Of a stretch of 64,000 bases of DNA, positions 27,330-39,664 are shown in pieces. This DNA comes from Opisthorchis felineus (Eukaryota > Platyhelminthes > Trematoda > Opisthorchiida > Opisthorchiidae). The stretch is taken from positions 62,001 to 126,000 of the forward strand of contig SJOL01008481.1 of NCBI GenBank assembly GCA_004794785.1, written 5' to 3'. The stretch's first letter is position 1; each line of letters opens with the position of its first letter. The notes beneath the pieces were generated by a model. That model ran no database searches. It saw only the letters and a program-made list of their open reading frames with translations, and had not been told where the DNA came from. A program made the position numbers and the translations under genes.

Positions 27330-28510
27330 AGGATCGATGAAATCGTAAGGCGAACGTCAGAAGGTCTCCATATTCCCGAGGTTCAGATGGACTGTGACGA
27401 CATCGCCCTCGTCTTCGAAGGGGGAAAGAAGGCGTAGGTGTTTTTGGATAAACTGACAAAAGTCATACCGCCCTCTGGTATATACTCATTACACACAAAT
27501 TGCTCCTGGAGAAGCGCCCACTGAACACGCCACTTACAACCCAGAGAGAGGCGCTGAAGGTTGTGGGGCGTATTATGTATCTTGGAAGTTGTGTTATTTC
27601 TGATTGTAGTGTGACGGATGAGGTCACGGCACGAATCTCCAAGATCCGAGTATCGTTTGCTAATTTGAGACCCCTACGGTATCAAATTGGTTTATCCCAG
27701 TATTTCAAGTTGCCTGTTTATCAGACTACAGCGCGGGCTGCTTTGTTGTATCGCTGTAAAACTCGGCCTGTTTGAGCAGCAAAACTGAGTCGTATTCAAG
27801 TGTTCAACACTCGTTGTCTCAGAACCATAGCTCCCATGTTTTTGTGTCGTCGAATCCGTAACGAGACAATGAGAAAGCGAGATTCCGATTGTGCAACTGA
27901 TGCTTACACTGGGGTATATGTCCACCACCAGAATGTGCTCTGGTTGTGACATGTGTTGCGTATGCCGAACCGTCGTTTGCCGATGAGAATGCTGGTTTCT
28001 ATGCTCAACTAAGGGTGGCGGAAGCAGGGCTGTGACCAACCCATGACCTTGTAGAGGAGTACAAAGGAGATTACGAAAATTTTAGGTGCTGCCGGCGCTA
28101 CTCACCTTCCAGGATGGGGCTCGCGTGATCCCACTGCACATGGTTTGCGACGCAGCAAGATATGCCTACCAACTGATGTGAGTGGCGTTATTGTTGTCAG
28201 TTTCTATCCAGATTGCCTGAATGGGTGTCTCGGTGTGTAGGCACCTTAGAATAATTGTAGTAAGCCAGCACCATGTCCCCTCACCGTCCACCCTTATTCC
28301 CTTTTACACAAAAGGTTTTTGAAATAAATCATAGTTGCATGACAGCTAAGCCTCGGTGTTGAACACTCACGCCGTGTTGCCGATGATGGTAATGATGTTG
28401 AATCAAATGAAATCATCCTGGGTGGGTCGTGTGAACTGGCTTGCTCAGGAGCGTTAAACAGTAGCTCTGTATTACTGGGGTCATACTTAACTCATAAATT
28501 CAACCTAGGT
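27330..28510 (+). pseudogene. RTE-like LINE remnant B (RT 3' half plus 3' untranslated region)
   Basis: It begins inside the RT with IDEIVRRTSEGL, then DCDDIALVFE (27390-27419), the former YADD catalytic box with its first two residues changed. A TAG at 27435 and a frameshift near 27490 follow. The next open part (27500-27775) has MYLGSC, SVTDEVTARISKI and YQTTARAALLYRC. Then come QVFNTRCLRTIAP and HVLRMPNRRLP in shifted frames to about 28000. These are the standard C-terminal blocks of RTE-clade LINEs. Beyond the ORF, 28170-28510 is shared with an inverted orphan copy at 57.06-57.43 kb, so the element's 3' region extends to about 28.5 kb, with a GATGATG-rich patch near 28380. The 5' end abuts repeat R1. 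Confidence 0.85.
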
Positions 28511-29320
28511 TTCTAGAGTTATTTTCAAAAGCGCCATCCTGCTACCGAAAATCTCCCCGAGTGCTTTGTAATTCTGGATTTCGTTCTCCCAAACGGCGTT
28601 CAAAACTGCAATAATTTCGTAATCTTTCTAGGTAATATGTGTTGGGCATAAAATAGAGCATTATTAGACGCTCGATCCATGTTTTATCCTCGTAACCAAA
28701 TTAGTCCTACGCAGTGTGCGAGGTCTACCGATAAGTTGCTTTAGCTTGTCGAATAATTTGTCACATTTATGTAGACATGGCACTCTAAGGTTCCTCTTAT
28801 TTTCACACATCTTCATCTCCAGATGCAAAAAAAATTTGAAATATAAAAGGTGATGCTGACATTCTACTTCTGGTTGGTAGAACCGAAAGGCCGTTTTTTC
28901 GTCTAGTCCAAAGAATATGTAACTGAGCTATAGTCTATTTTCGAAAATCGAACGGATTTCTGGGTTTCGCTATTTTCACACGCCGAATGTCTATCCTCCC
29001 AAGAATCGCCATACAGCTAACTCTGCCTGCAAATGCAATCACGCTAGTGTCACTAAGGTAATAATCCAGGTGAGGCCACTCAATAGTGGTTAACGTCGTA
29101 ATGACTCAGTGCTAAACGATATATACACAAAAAGAAAACTCATTGGTTATGCAACAAACGAACTTGCAAGTTAGCGTTCTATGGGTAAACTCGTCAGTAC
29201 CATTAGTCCTAGAGTTGGTGTCCGAGTTCGCATTAACTCCATCAAAATAAACTTGCTAGATGTAAAGTGAGATATGCCATCTGCCACGGTGTTCCACATG
29301 TGGCATCAAGCAAGCATATC
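28511..29320. other. No recognisable gene
   Basis: Spacer between two RTE remnants. No motif seen. Confidence 0.4.
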
Positions 29321-29329
29321 ACCGGGTAT

Positions 29330-29590
29330 GAAGTGGGAGAGAAATCAGGCCATACTGCAGGCCGTATTTGTGTTCAGGTCTTTAACCATCGATTTCTCAG
29401 CACTTTAGATAAAGACGGATGGTACCACGGAGTTCGAAATGAGGTGCTGACGGGACATTTCTTCGGAGCAGCCGGGTCATCACTCAAAAACTGTCTCAAG
29501 CATCGCAAGAAAACTTTAGTATGCGGCATGTTACGCATGCCGGGCTACGACCTGGCGAGAGGAGCCGAGAAAAACCTGAATACTTCGGAC
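29330..29590 (+). pseudogene. RTE-like LINE remnant C (C-terminal RT fragment)
   Basis: Within the ORF 29267-29593 (108 codons), the segment GRICVQVFNHRFL, then a stretch ending RNEVL, then SLKNCLKHRK and CGMLRMPGYDLARGA follows the order of the RTE C-terminus (VFDHRCLR.., VRNEV.., LGHVLRMP.. in relatives). The frame is open with no internal stop. Only about 85 residues of homology are present and nothing catalytic, so it is a fragment. It is closer in wording to remnant A than to B, but I cannot assign subfamilies by eye. Confidence 0.7.
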
Positions 29591-29599
29591 TAGAGGATG

Positions 29600-30885
29600 T
29601 CCAGAGAGGACAAAATGCCACCAATTCCGTCACATGTTTTACCCACAAATGCGTCCAGATAAAGGCGTTTCATGCTTGTCGGATATATCTTTATTCTTTG
29701 GATCACGGTAAACATAAATTTTCGTGGAGGTTATTATTTGTTGCTTAGACTCTTCCCGCTCTCTACACTATTTTTGCCTGTGAAATATTTATTAGACAGC
29801 AGGCCATAACTTTTCATGTGAACGACCAAAACAAGCAACACACCAGGGTTTGCCGTCTCCTTTTGCGAAGAATCTATTAGTCGAGACATAGGGGCGGATA
29901 TTCACCTCCAGGCCTCCATAAACAACATACACAGACTCGGGTAAGTAAAGCCACGACCATTTTGTAGACCACGAAATATCATGGCACTGAACGCTATCTC
30001 AACTCTCGTTTGCAATGAGTTGCCATGTTATGGAAAACGACGCATTCAACGAAATGTCTCATGTATTTTGATGTATTTGACATGAAATATTATGCTTGTC
30101 CCAGTAGTGGAGTTGTGCTGCTGGTTTTAGGAGTATGCTCCCTTCTGTATGTTACCCTTTTACCCCGAAATCTTATCAAACCTAGTTTTAACTTCTACAG
30201 AACATCACACATAACATTTCAAATATATGTGCATTATCACTTAAGAATTATTGTGCAAAATGCGTCGTCGCCCCTAGAAAGTACTTCACTCGGCTCTCTA
30301 GCAATCGTCCGACATTGAGTTTGTGGGAGTTTGATTGAACATATCCACCACACTAGCCAGTGGGAGTTGGGGAGCCATTTGGTGACTTGTTTGTAATCCT
30401 CCTGCATTCTATACTACACACGTACTACACAACAGTATATTCCGATAAATATGACGCATAAAAGCGATCCCGACGCCCGTTTCGTAGGTATGAGATCTAA
30501 ATTGTTGCCTATTTGATGCAAATTTTATTGGTTTGCTTATTTTATTCATGATGTCCAAAGTGCGATGGGCAATTTCCATGCGGGGCCTAATATGTTGAAG
30601 TTATGCGGAGGTGTCGACATTTTGATGAAGCTTTCGTCCTCGAGCTGAAAACAGTGTGTAAGAGTTGTCGAGAAACATTGCACATCTATTTCATTCTTAC
30701 TCGGTTTCCTCAGTTGTGCACATCTTCGGAATATCTAGGACGATTCGAAGGCCTAACCGTAGAGATTTAACCTGCGTTCGACCATGAGCTGCCCACCACC
30801 AACTTGAAGATGGATAATGCATGACGGATGAAGTGTTTTAGATCATACTACTGGGTGGTAGGTGTTCTGAGGGTGACCAGGAGGC
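29600..30885. other. No recognisable gene
   Basis: No motif or repeat assigned. The ORF 30025-30318 (97 codons) is hydrophobic in part (VVLLVLGVCSLLYVTLL) but has no family signature. Confidence 0.4.
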
Positions 30886-30889
30886 GCGT

Positions 30890-31560
30890 CAATATGTAGT
30901 TTTATTGCTATCATCCCTCTCTACTGCACGGGAGCCTTGCAAACACCAGCTATTTTGATGTAGCACACTGCTTCTAAACCAGAACGCATGTGGCCATGTG
31001 GAAGATACATATCAGATCACTTCAGTTCGTGGATGCAGCAATAATATGACTAAATAAGGTGTTGCGCGCCGGTGTCACAGAGAAATGGCTTCAAATTCAC
31101 ATAATGAATTATCCCTACACAGATTGCGGGACTTGCGAATACAAGCCGCGACTATTTGTAACAACTTAAGGCGGTTTAATGCGTCGTATGGAACTGACAA
31201 CTTTGATTGATTAATCAGAATGTGTGATTCATTGAGGACCTACAAACGACATATATGTACGCTTTGCTATTTAAAACAACACGCTCTGCATTTCAAATCT
31301 CAGGCTTCAAGTGTCCCAAATGAGCTAAACCTATGTTAAACTTGATACTGCAAACAGTAATGGAATTGCAGGCTTAAACTATGATGAATTATAATTGCTG
31401 ATCCAGCCTTTTCATGAAATGGTGTGTAAGACTGGCTAATCGAACTCGATATATTCACCAAATGGCACAGTAGGAAGGCAAACAGGGAAGGAAGATGAAT
31501 GACGACGGGAAGACTGCAGTTCATCGTATGAATGTGAAACTTGGAAAACCCCATGATCTT
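30890..31560 (+). repeat. Dispersed repeat R3, copy 2 (unclassified)
   Basis: Second copy of the repeat at 17.96-18.65 kb, same orientation. gtggaagatacatat..ttcgtggatgcagcaataat is at 30995-31048, and actcgatatattcaccaaatg is at about 31445-31465. The distance between these two blocks is about 440 bp in both copies, so this is one long diverged unit and not two chance matches. Confidence 0.55.
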
Positions 31561-31599
31561 TACTTCAGGCTGATTGCACCGGCTTGAGGGCATTTCGTG

Positions 31600-33080
31600 T
31601 GCTTTGGACGAACACTTACATTACGTCAGCCTCAGAGAATGCACAAGTGCAATTGGCGGGAACCTAATCTTAATGGGTTCGTGACAGCCACCCAATAAAC
31701 ACAGGCCTCTCTGTAGTGTGATCCAACTGGATCATTGTTTCTAAGTTGCAGAACTTTGCCGTGAATTAACAAACTGTTAGAACTGCCAGTTGAATCACAC
31801 CCAATATACCAATACTTCGGCAGATTTACTACACTGAGGACGTTTAGCAGGCGGCACTGCTTTCAAAAACACCAAAAATCTCCACGGTTACTGACGCTCT
31901 TCCACAGATTTGATCAAGTTCATTAATGACCTGATACATGCGGCAGTCATGCGACAAATGCACCAATCCAACGCGGACTTCCATACGCAGGTCATTAATT
32001 GTTCCATTGCCGCAGGATTTGGCGGAAAACCGCATTAAATTAAAGTCATTTGTGAACATACCGTCACTAAATGTGTTTCTATAAATTCTTAAGAGTTCTT
32101 TAGACTTCAGAAAGCTTACCCTCCGCCTCAAACCGAGGACACCGTTTCCGAGTTATTTTTTTAACTGCCAACATTGATGTAGGCGGATGTGCCGGGCAAA
32201 GTCGAAACGGAACACTTTTCAGAAGTATTATATAATATTGAGTAAAGTGACATACACCATATAATCGTTTCGGCTGGAATGTGCGGCATCATTCATTTCG
32301 GCCCACTTAATTGAAGGAGAATATCAGAAATGACCATTGTGGCTACCTTGTGAGTAGTGTTGGATCATGATATCCTGTAAATTCCCAAACTTATGGAATC
32401 CAGATTAGCAGGCTCATGGATAATCAATTTCCGTGTAATAGTACCAGCTGGATAAACCGATCTAATAAAACCTACCACGTTAATATGGGGTCCATTGTCA
32501 CCGTAATGCTTGCAGTCGTGAAGTACTCAGCGTCGACCAGCTGCATTAAAAAACTCTCAATTTCTACAAAAAAATTTAAGTTCGTTACACATAATTATTA
32601 GTGACGATATTGTTTGCTCCTTTCGCTGTGCTCACGTCGAGCACATTGTTGGAAGTTTGGTGTTTGTTCGGCTTCACGGATCTGGTACTATAAAAACCTA
32701 TTTAGTACAATATTATTCTTTGTGCATTGGGGTGATTATACTAGTCTGTCTGCACCTAACTGCGATTCCGCACAAGCGAGAACTCATCAGCGCCACTCAA
32801 TGTTTTCCGTAGACATCTTGGGAAGAACCGGTTACCTCTGGTCCTCTAGTGGACTCTAGGTGCACCCGAATGTCAGACATTTTCAGAAGGGTCATCACGC
32901 TAATGGATTAGGATATGGATCGGCGCCTCAACCGCCGCCTTAACTACATGCTTGACTGCCGTTAACTGTTCGGGAGCAGCGGACCATTGTTGTCTTATTC
33001 AACACTGGTCCCAACGGGCTTTGTATCAGAAATAACACACAGACAATACACGGGCAGAACTGAATAATATTGATTATTCT
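31600..33080. other. No recognisable gene
   Basis: Nothing assigned. The ORF 31844-32131 (-) has no recognisable domain. Confidence 0.4.
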
Positions 33081-33086
33081 TCTAGA

Positions 33087-33275
33087 GAATGTGGATCGCC
33101 TCAGACAGGGGTACTCCAGTTTCAGAGCCAAGTTAGTAGTCTCAAACTTGCTGGTCATGCAAGTTCATTCGAGGGCATTCATGCGAAACAAAAACAAATA
33201 TACTGTGGTATCATCAGGAGAATCAGATGATGATAAGATTTTGACTGCGTTCTTTCAAACGCAATGATATGAGGA
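33087..33275 (-). repeat. Dispersed repeat R1, copy 2
   Basis: Same orientation as copy 1. agagaatgtggatcgcctca (33087 on) matches the 27063 region, with ggggta shortly after in both. Further in, cgaaacaaaaacaaatat, agaatcagatgatgataaga and ttttgactgcgttc match copy 3 at 59 kb read in reverse. This copy is truncated at the end that carries the tttacggtggtctc block. Confidence 0.65.
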
Positions 33276-33279
33276 AACT

Positions 33280-34950
33280 GGGTCAATTAACTCAAATTAC
33301 AACCCCATACCACAAGAATTTCACAAGCAGATGTATATGGCAGTCACCAAGGGCTGACCGAACTAAACACACATCGTCAAGAACTTTGTGCATAGCGAAT
33401 GTATTGGCGGTCCAGAATCCTAGTGAATTTTAACCTTCTTATCACAAGTCATGCAGTGTTAACAGTGGTGCCAGGCTGTTTTTAAAGTGCGTTGAGTTTA
33501 ATAGTGTATTTACAAACTGTATTCAACTGCGTGCATCGGTCCCATTCGACCATTATCGTTCGCACTTACTCCCCCTTTTGCTTGCCGAAGGTACTTTTTC
33601 AGGGGCAGTCCGGGAAAACGTTAATAATTAGACAGCGCTCCTTCCTTTACCTTCACCAACGTCCACTAAAGCAATGAACTTGGACCATGTTTCTGTCAGC
33701 AAACCTCTCCTACAGATGCGAAAATGTTTGAAATATCACATTTGGTGCTCTAACTTAGTTGAACCTAGACATTTACGAAAAACTAACAGGTTGTTGATTT
33801 TACTGATTTCAGATGAACGATATACACGCAAGAGTGTGGCTGTATTTTGTATGATATCTTCTGTTTCTTTCAGTTATCAATTTGAACAGCCTGTTTTCGG
33901 AGTATGCCCCGTTGTGTGAGTCTACATTTAGTAATTCATCATCTTTTTCTCCAAGTTTTCGATGTCCACATATACTTGCGGTCATTAATTGTTGCGGAAT
34001 ACTAGCCCGAGTACCCGGAAACACCTTCACGCAGTAGTCCGGTAGTACGCCAGAGCGAGGTTTCGGTATAGTGCTTGAGCTTCATCCTCAAGTATGCTAA
34101 GGAAATTTGGGAAACTTATTATGACTTGATAGATGTCTTCCCGCATTCTCCATTGCACAGTCATTACAGAGCCGTACGTACCGGTAGAGACTATAGTTAA
34201 AACTGACTCTGACGCCCGTCCGTACGCCTTTACACTAAACTGTTTGGACTTGGGAAAGCTCAGAGTTGCACACTTCTCGAGCGAATAATGAGGTTCAAAC
34301 TAGCGGCCTGCCGGCTATAGTTGAAGAATAAATGTTTCGGTCACGAGCTACCAGTCAGCGCACTGATTAATTCAATGCTGGGCGGGACACAGCACCGTTA
34401 TAGCTGTGCACGTATCTTCTGTTTCATGAAATATATCACGTTTGTATCATTTTTTCTAGTGTACAGGCGGGCCACGTAATGTTACTCGCAAAACTATAGG
34501 AGCCAAATTGTTTGAATGGAATTTTGCCCGTGTTATGTTTACACTAATGAGAAAATAATCACTATTTTGAAATAATTTCGTTGTACCCATTGAATATTAG
34601 GATACGGGCCATTTTTAATCCTATTATGTTTTGTCTCTCATTCAAGATTTTACCGTCATATTTCACAGAGATGAAGATTTTCCTTCTGTTGGCTGGTTTT
34701 TGACGGGTTGTTCCAGGCTTTGTTTTGGATTGGGACTCAAGCCAAACAAACGAGAAATATGGCCTATTAGTACGCCATGATGATCCCTTTCAGAAACGTT
34801 ACAAACTGAATGAATGCAATTTGTGGACAAATCCTTTAGAATGCACTACTCATGAAATTGAAGCTGTACCTCGGTTCTGACACTAACAGGAAGACTTTTT
34901 TTATTCTTCTCATGTTGAACATTTGTCGTAAAACACATCATCTGATAGCA
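33280..34950. other. No recognisable gene
   Basis: No motif assigned. RNase H homology of the next element starts at about 34962 with no visible RT upstream. Confidence 0.4.
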
Positions 34951-34961
34951 CGCAGAAGTCG

Positions 34962-36220
34962 GTCACTTATGCCGCAAGGTCAATGTCTCCAGCGGAACGG
35001 AATTACAGTCAGATTGAGTAAGAAGCACTAGCCATCATTTTTGGGGGAAGAAAGTTCCACAAAATGCTTTATGGCCGGTACTTCACGCTTGTGACGGATC
35101 ACAAGCCATCGTTGGCTATGTTTGGTTCCAAGAAAGGGATCCTGGTTTACAAAGCTAACCGTCTACAACAAAGAAGCACGATTCAGCTCGGATACAACTT
35201 TACCATAAAGTATGCCTCAACCGAGAAACTCAAGCAAGCCGGTGCGCTTAAGCGCTTGACTACTTCCCATGAGTTGGAACCAGAAGCCACTGCAATGGCA
35301 ACCCTTGCCGCCGAACCGGAAGTCCGTGTTGTGGTGTTGGAGACCATGAGCCAAGTCCCCGTGACCTTTGACGCCGTTCAAAATGCCACCAAAGGTGACT
35401 CCATATTTCACAAGGCAATGGAGTACCACCAACCCAGTTGGCCAACAACCAGACATCAGGGACCTCCAAAACTTTTCAACGACGGGGTTCATCATCTGTC
35501 ATCAGTGGCTGTCCTGCTTTCGGTGACCGAGTCGACATTCTCACCGAAATTCGCCGCCATATCCTGGCAAAATTGCACAATGGAAATCCAGGGATAAGCT
35601 GCATGAAAGCCCTTGCTCGCGGCTATGTTTATTAACCCAGTATGGATGAACAAATGGAACAGGTATGTCAGAGATCTTTTCGAGCGCAACTGCCCAGAAG
35701 TGAACCAAACGTTAGTCGTCGCAGCGTTGGTCACAGCCAGAAAAGCCACAGCCGCACATCCATTTGGATTTTACAGGACCAATTAAAGGACAAAGCCTCC
35801 TCATCGTTGTTGATGGATTCAATATGTGGCCTGAAGTCCTCATAATATCGGAGACAACAATGATTTAACCATCACTAAACCGCGACAAATTACTTTTGAA
35901 TATTTGGTTTCCCGAAAACTATTGTGTCCGACAAGGTTACACAGTCTACATCCCATCAGTTTGGCGAATTCGTTTGAAGACACATCATCACCCATGCTAC
36001 TTCCCCACCATCCCATTCCCAACCCAACAGTCAAGCTTAACGGTTTTGTAGGCACCTTCAAAAGCACGTTGGCAAAAGGAGAATGTAAAGGGACCGCGGC
36101 AGAAATCCTGGATATACTCCTGCTGAATTTTAGAGCAAATCGTAATCCACAGGCTCCAGACGGTCGACGCCCAGCATAGGTTATAATGAACAGACAGTTG
36201 AGATTTACCCATGACACTAT
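34962..36220 (+). pseudogene. pol: Second Ty3/gypsy lineage, K02A2.6-like pol remnant (RNase H to integrase)
   Basis: RNase H C-terminal half: VTYAARSMSPAERNYSQIE (stop TAA at 35019-35021 right after), ALAIIFGGRKFH, LYGRYFTLVTDHKP, then NRLQQRS. The following open stretch, 35064-35597 (177 codons), is the longest readable piece of any element here. After a frameshift near 35500 comes the integrase zinc region (LHNGNPGISCMKALAR, near 35570-35620). The core has HLDFTGPIKGQSLL (Asp codon 35767-35769) and, further on, FPKTIVSDK (Asp 35930-35932), then SPPSHSQPNSQA with a stop TAA (36038-36040) exactly where the catalytic Glu should be. Reverse transcriptase, protease and gag are absent. It differs from the 8-10 kb element in sequence and motif wording, so it is a separate family. 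Confidence 0.9.
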
Positions 36221-36660
36221 CCTGCCAACACTTCCGTGTTTTCAATCTCCGACAGGAGGGAAAGCAACGTTCAAACCTGGAAACTATGTGCTTGAAACGG
36301 CCTACCGCCCCAAACACAGAAGATGAACTGTAGGAGTCGTTCACAAAATAATCGTTCAGGTGATCTACAGCTTCCAGGTAGGATCAGCAATATGAAAACT
36401 GCATGCCAGTCAGCTGCAGCCAATTGTGTGTCCAGTCCCAAAGCCAGAAGAACATTTACTAGACCTCAACCAGGCGCGTGAAAATTTTGATCTCCTAAAA
36501 TCCGCAAATATAGCCACTGCTTCACATGTACCCCCCATGTACCCCCATTGCTGCAACTGAGACGTCATATCGCTCGCGCTGGAAAACGGGTGGAACCTTT
36601 ACGACAGGATGCGCGTCGACAATCCCACATTGACCCGCCAAAAAGGAGAGGTATCAGAGA
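36221..36660 (+). other. Probable 3' end of the second gypsy element with a polypurine tract
   Basis: An Arg-rich C-terminal tail typical of this gypsy group can be read near 36550-36640 (LRRHIARAGKRVEPL). A purine run aaaaaggagagg (36640-36651) follows shortly after and could be the plus-strand primer site. No LTR could be delimited after it: the next bases do not start TG, and no second copy was found. Confidence 0.4.
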
Positions 36661-37130
36661 GGTTAGATTGCTGAAAGTAACCACTGAATGCTCGAAATCT
36701 ACTGAGACCCTCAACTCCACTAAATGCTGACCAGACAGAAAACGCCCCTTAATGTGCAGTGCGTGACAGACTTGTATCAAAGCCATAGGGCGCGAGACAG
36801 CGTAGGAGGGATTTATATTTTCCCGCTCACGCTCTCGCACTGGCTGGTTTGCAAAAAAGGTGTTCTGTTCCTTATCGGTGATTTTGTTCCCGGCACTAGG
36901 CACTGGAGCGGAGAAAGCAGTCAGATATAACCCATTGGCCACTCAGGGTGATATAACAGCCTTATCTGGAAAAACATTCCAAAAAAATAAAACTTACAAG
37001 TCCCCACTCTGAGTCGCCTTCAGCTGACTTCCATATTACGATCATAACCTAGAGAATGCGTTCACATTCCAATTATGCTTTGGAGGCAGAAGTAAAGGTT
37101 TACCATTGTGAATGCGTTCGCTACTCCTTG
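36661..37130. other. Unassigned; may contain the missing LTR
   Basis: Position suggests LTR-derived sequence of the second gypsy element, but there is no second copy in the window to prove it. Confidence 0.25.
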
Positions 37131-37134
37131 GCGG

Positions 37135-37385
37135 CTGCTCTGCCTAGTACAAGTCAACCGATGTACGATGACGTCCACTCTTCAGGTGTGTTCAACATCA
37201 CAAATCCATTTGGTTACTGGGATATCATTGGATTCCAACAGTCCACAGAAAACCGAAACTAGATTGGAAGCGCAGCCGGATCCAATGGAAAACTATTAGG
37301 TGGATGTACGAATCAAAATCTATGCAGGGGTGGGAACACACATCCGTTTGGTTCTGGTCCATTGGGTTGGGTGAGTAATGCGACA
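37135..37385 (+). repeat. Dispersed repeat R4, copy 2
   Basis: Matches 20300-20545 (see that entry). Here it lies upstream of zinc-finger copy B, about 0.75 kb away. No coding frame is shared between the copies. Confidence 0.5.
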
Positions 37386-37399
37386 CGTGGTATCCAAAG

Positions 37400-38025
37400 C
37401 AGATGAGAGTGCCGATGTTCCTGAAGTTCGCACATTCCTATACACGCAAATACGAATGGTTCCGGAAATCTGAGCGTCACTCTCTGAGGCATCTCAAGTT
37501 CATATTGAAGACGATCAATAATTTAATTTTCAACAACACACGCAAAATTTGGTAGGTGACATTTTAAACTTCACTGCACTAAGCCACCAACATTGTCATG
37601 TGTCGATGTGTCACCGTAAGTCGCTTCAACATACTTATGGTTATTCTAGCATACTAAAAAGCCGCGAATGGTGGAAAATTGTGGAAATATTTCTGTTTCT
37701 GAAAAAGTGCCATTTGATTGTGGTTACTCCATTCGATATCCTGATATCAGTCGCAGTGCCCGAAGCCCCATTGCCGATTCACCACTCAGCGATTTATGCG
37801 GGCAGATCAAAGAAAATTTGAGTTCGCATTGGGAGAAACAACTGAATTAGCGTGAAATAAGACAGGAACTAAAAGCAGGAACAACACTGGGGACCGCCGA
37901 AGCCACAAACATGGGCACGCATATGTGAAATTTAGATTGCCCTCTCAAAAATGATTCAGAGTCAACGAACGCCAGTTAAATAAATGTAGTAAAGCTGATA
38001 TTGATTACTCAACCGCTTTTAATTT
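37400..38025. other. No confident gene; upstream flank of zinc-finger copy B
   Basis: Overlapping plus-strand ORFs (37549-37821, 37668-37850) have scattered Cys and His but no finger spacing I can defend. The segment just after (from about 38030, aacagcaattg) starts the region shared with copy C. Confidence 0.35.
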
Positions 38026-38129
38026 AAACAGCAATTGTACACGCGGCGCATCCAACTGAAAAAACGGAGGACGACCGATCCTATGGCGATCAACCGGACG
38101 AAATGAGCAAGCAAAAAGTTAGGGAAGGA

Positions 38130-38650
38130 CAACGCAAATTTCTGGTATGCAGTAAATCATTTCCACACCCGTCGATGACTAAGAGACATCAAAACGTACA
38201 TCCTAGACCAGCTGATTTTCGTCGTAGATTGTGCGAAAAATCATTCAGGACTGAGTGTCGGTTTTAGCAGCACATAAAAAGAGTTCATGGCACTGAAGTC
38301 AACCAGCGTTCTAGAACATCAAGTAAACTAGTGAAAGAATCGAAGGAAAGAGGAAATCCATGTGCTAAATGTGGAAATTGCTTTTCAACTTGGGACAATT
38401 TGTCTCAGCATCTGCGATCGGTCCACCGAGATGGTGCTTGTCAGCGATGCGAGGAGTGTGGTATGTTATTCCGCCGAAAATCGAATTTTTTCGTCGTATG
38501 AGAAACGTGCACGCAACAGCAGACAATCACATTAGTATACAATACGGAAAATGGTGCTATCGTTCAGACTTTCTTAGGAAACATGTTGAAACCTTGAACA
38601 ATGAACAGGCTTATGATAGACTACTGATTGATGTGAATCTTACTAATTTC
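38130..38650 (+). pseudogene. C2H2 zinc-finger pseudogene, copy B
   Basis: Five finger positions can be read. Finger 1 (FLVCSKSF..KRHQNVH) has lost its first Cys. Finger 2 (CEKSF..QHIKRVH) has lost its first Cys (an Arg codon cgt sits there) and has TAG at 38265-38267. Finger 3 (38361-38426) is intact, C-x2-C-x12-H-x4-H (CAKCGNCFSTW..HLRSVH). Finger 4 (CEECGMLFRRKSNF) is broken by a one-base shift in the T run at 38486-38491, after which RRMRNVH continues in another frame. Finger 5 (YGKWCYRSDFLRKHVE) has Tyr in place of Cys. The tail YDRLLID is shared with copy D (SDKRLID). Copies B and C also share upstream sequence near 38030 (aacagcaattg). It cannot encode a full protein. Confidence 0.85.
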
Positions 38651-39655
38651 GTGTTGCATACACGAGATTTATCACATATTCGGCACTTTCTGGGGTTGTT
38701 TTAAAGTCAATCTAATTTATTTCATGTTGAAGAGAAAGCAGTCGATTTCTTTCAGGTGAGTTCTCTCAACACGCAATCCAAAGAATTGGAAAGCAAAAAA
38801 GTGTCTCGTTAATTTTGTTTCTGGACTCGTGTGAGGCTTCCGGATAGTCGGATTATGGTGAGGCTTAACTTCATGAAATTAACCCATCTAATTCAGAACA
38901 GATACCCAGTTTCGGGCTGTTTAACCCCATGTTTCCAGGTATCTAGAGATACCAGGCCAATGGCGCACATCTCCCAGGAACGAAAAGACGACATTAATGG
39001 AGTAATGGAAGGGCGAACACTAGCAACTAACAAACCCACAATAAAATGTCCGCTATCCGTTTTTCATGGGTGATCTCGTTACATTCAAGTGCTATGCAAC
39101 CGATCAAATAGGCCCAGTCATCGGTCATAAATTTCGGGGTTCATGCCCGTTCGTCAGCTTAGACACCAAGTTTTTTTCCATTTAAACGGAATAACGAGCA
39201 CGGTAGCGCAGCATTATTTAACGCGTTTCTTTTGCCACAGTGTCTGTATGCCGTATCAGTAGACTGCAACATCAATTTGTTTTTGGTTTTTATGTAGCAC
39301 TCATCTGGATAGATCAGTTGCGTTTAGTTGGCTTCATTAATGATTGTGAGATAGCGGTTCCGTTTCTTTCTAATGCATTGGCGAGCAGGGCTTTAGAAAA
39401 ACACCTAAACAACACACCTGAGCTCCGGTGAACATTACAAGCCACCAAATAAGGCAATCGTTAGAAAGCTTGCACAACCGCTGGCTTGTTGAAGGCAACA
39501 TATGGTACGAAGAATGATGTGATAAACGAAAGATTCATGACGCCGAGGATGAGTTAACTTAAGTCAGTCAACTACTGCGAAATGAGGACGCCATAAAATA
39601 AAAATACTGCCATTTGAAAATGAGAGTTCATTCCAGGTGGCCTTACTTTTGAGGC
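38651..39655. other. No recognisable gene
   Basis: 3' flank of zinc-finger copy B. Nothing else assigned. Confidence 0.4.
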
Positions 39656-39664
39656 GGCAATCAA

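Noticed and set aside
35217..35495. Minus-strand ORFs opposite the second gypsy element
   Set aside because: They are antisense shadows of the RNase H and connection region read on the plus strand.
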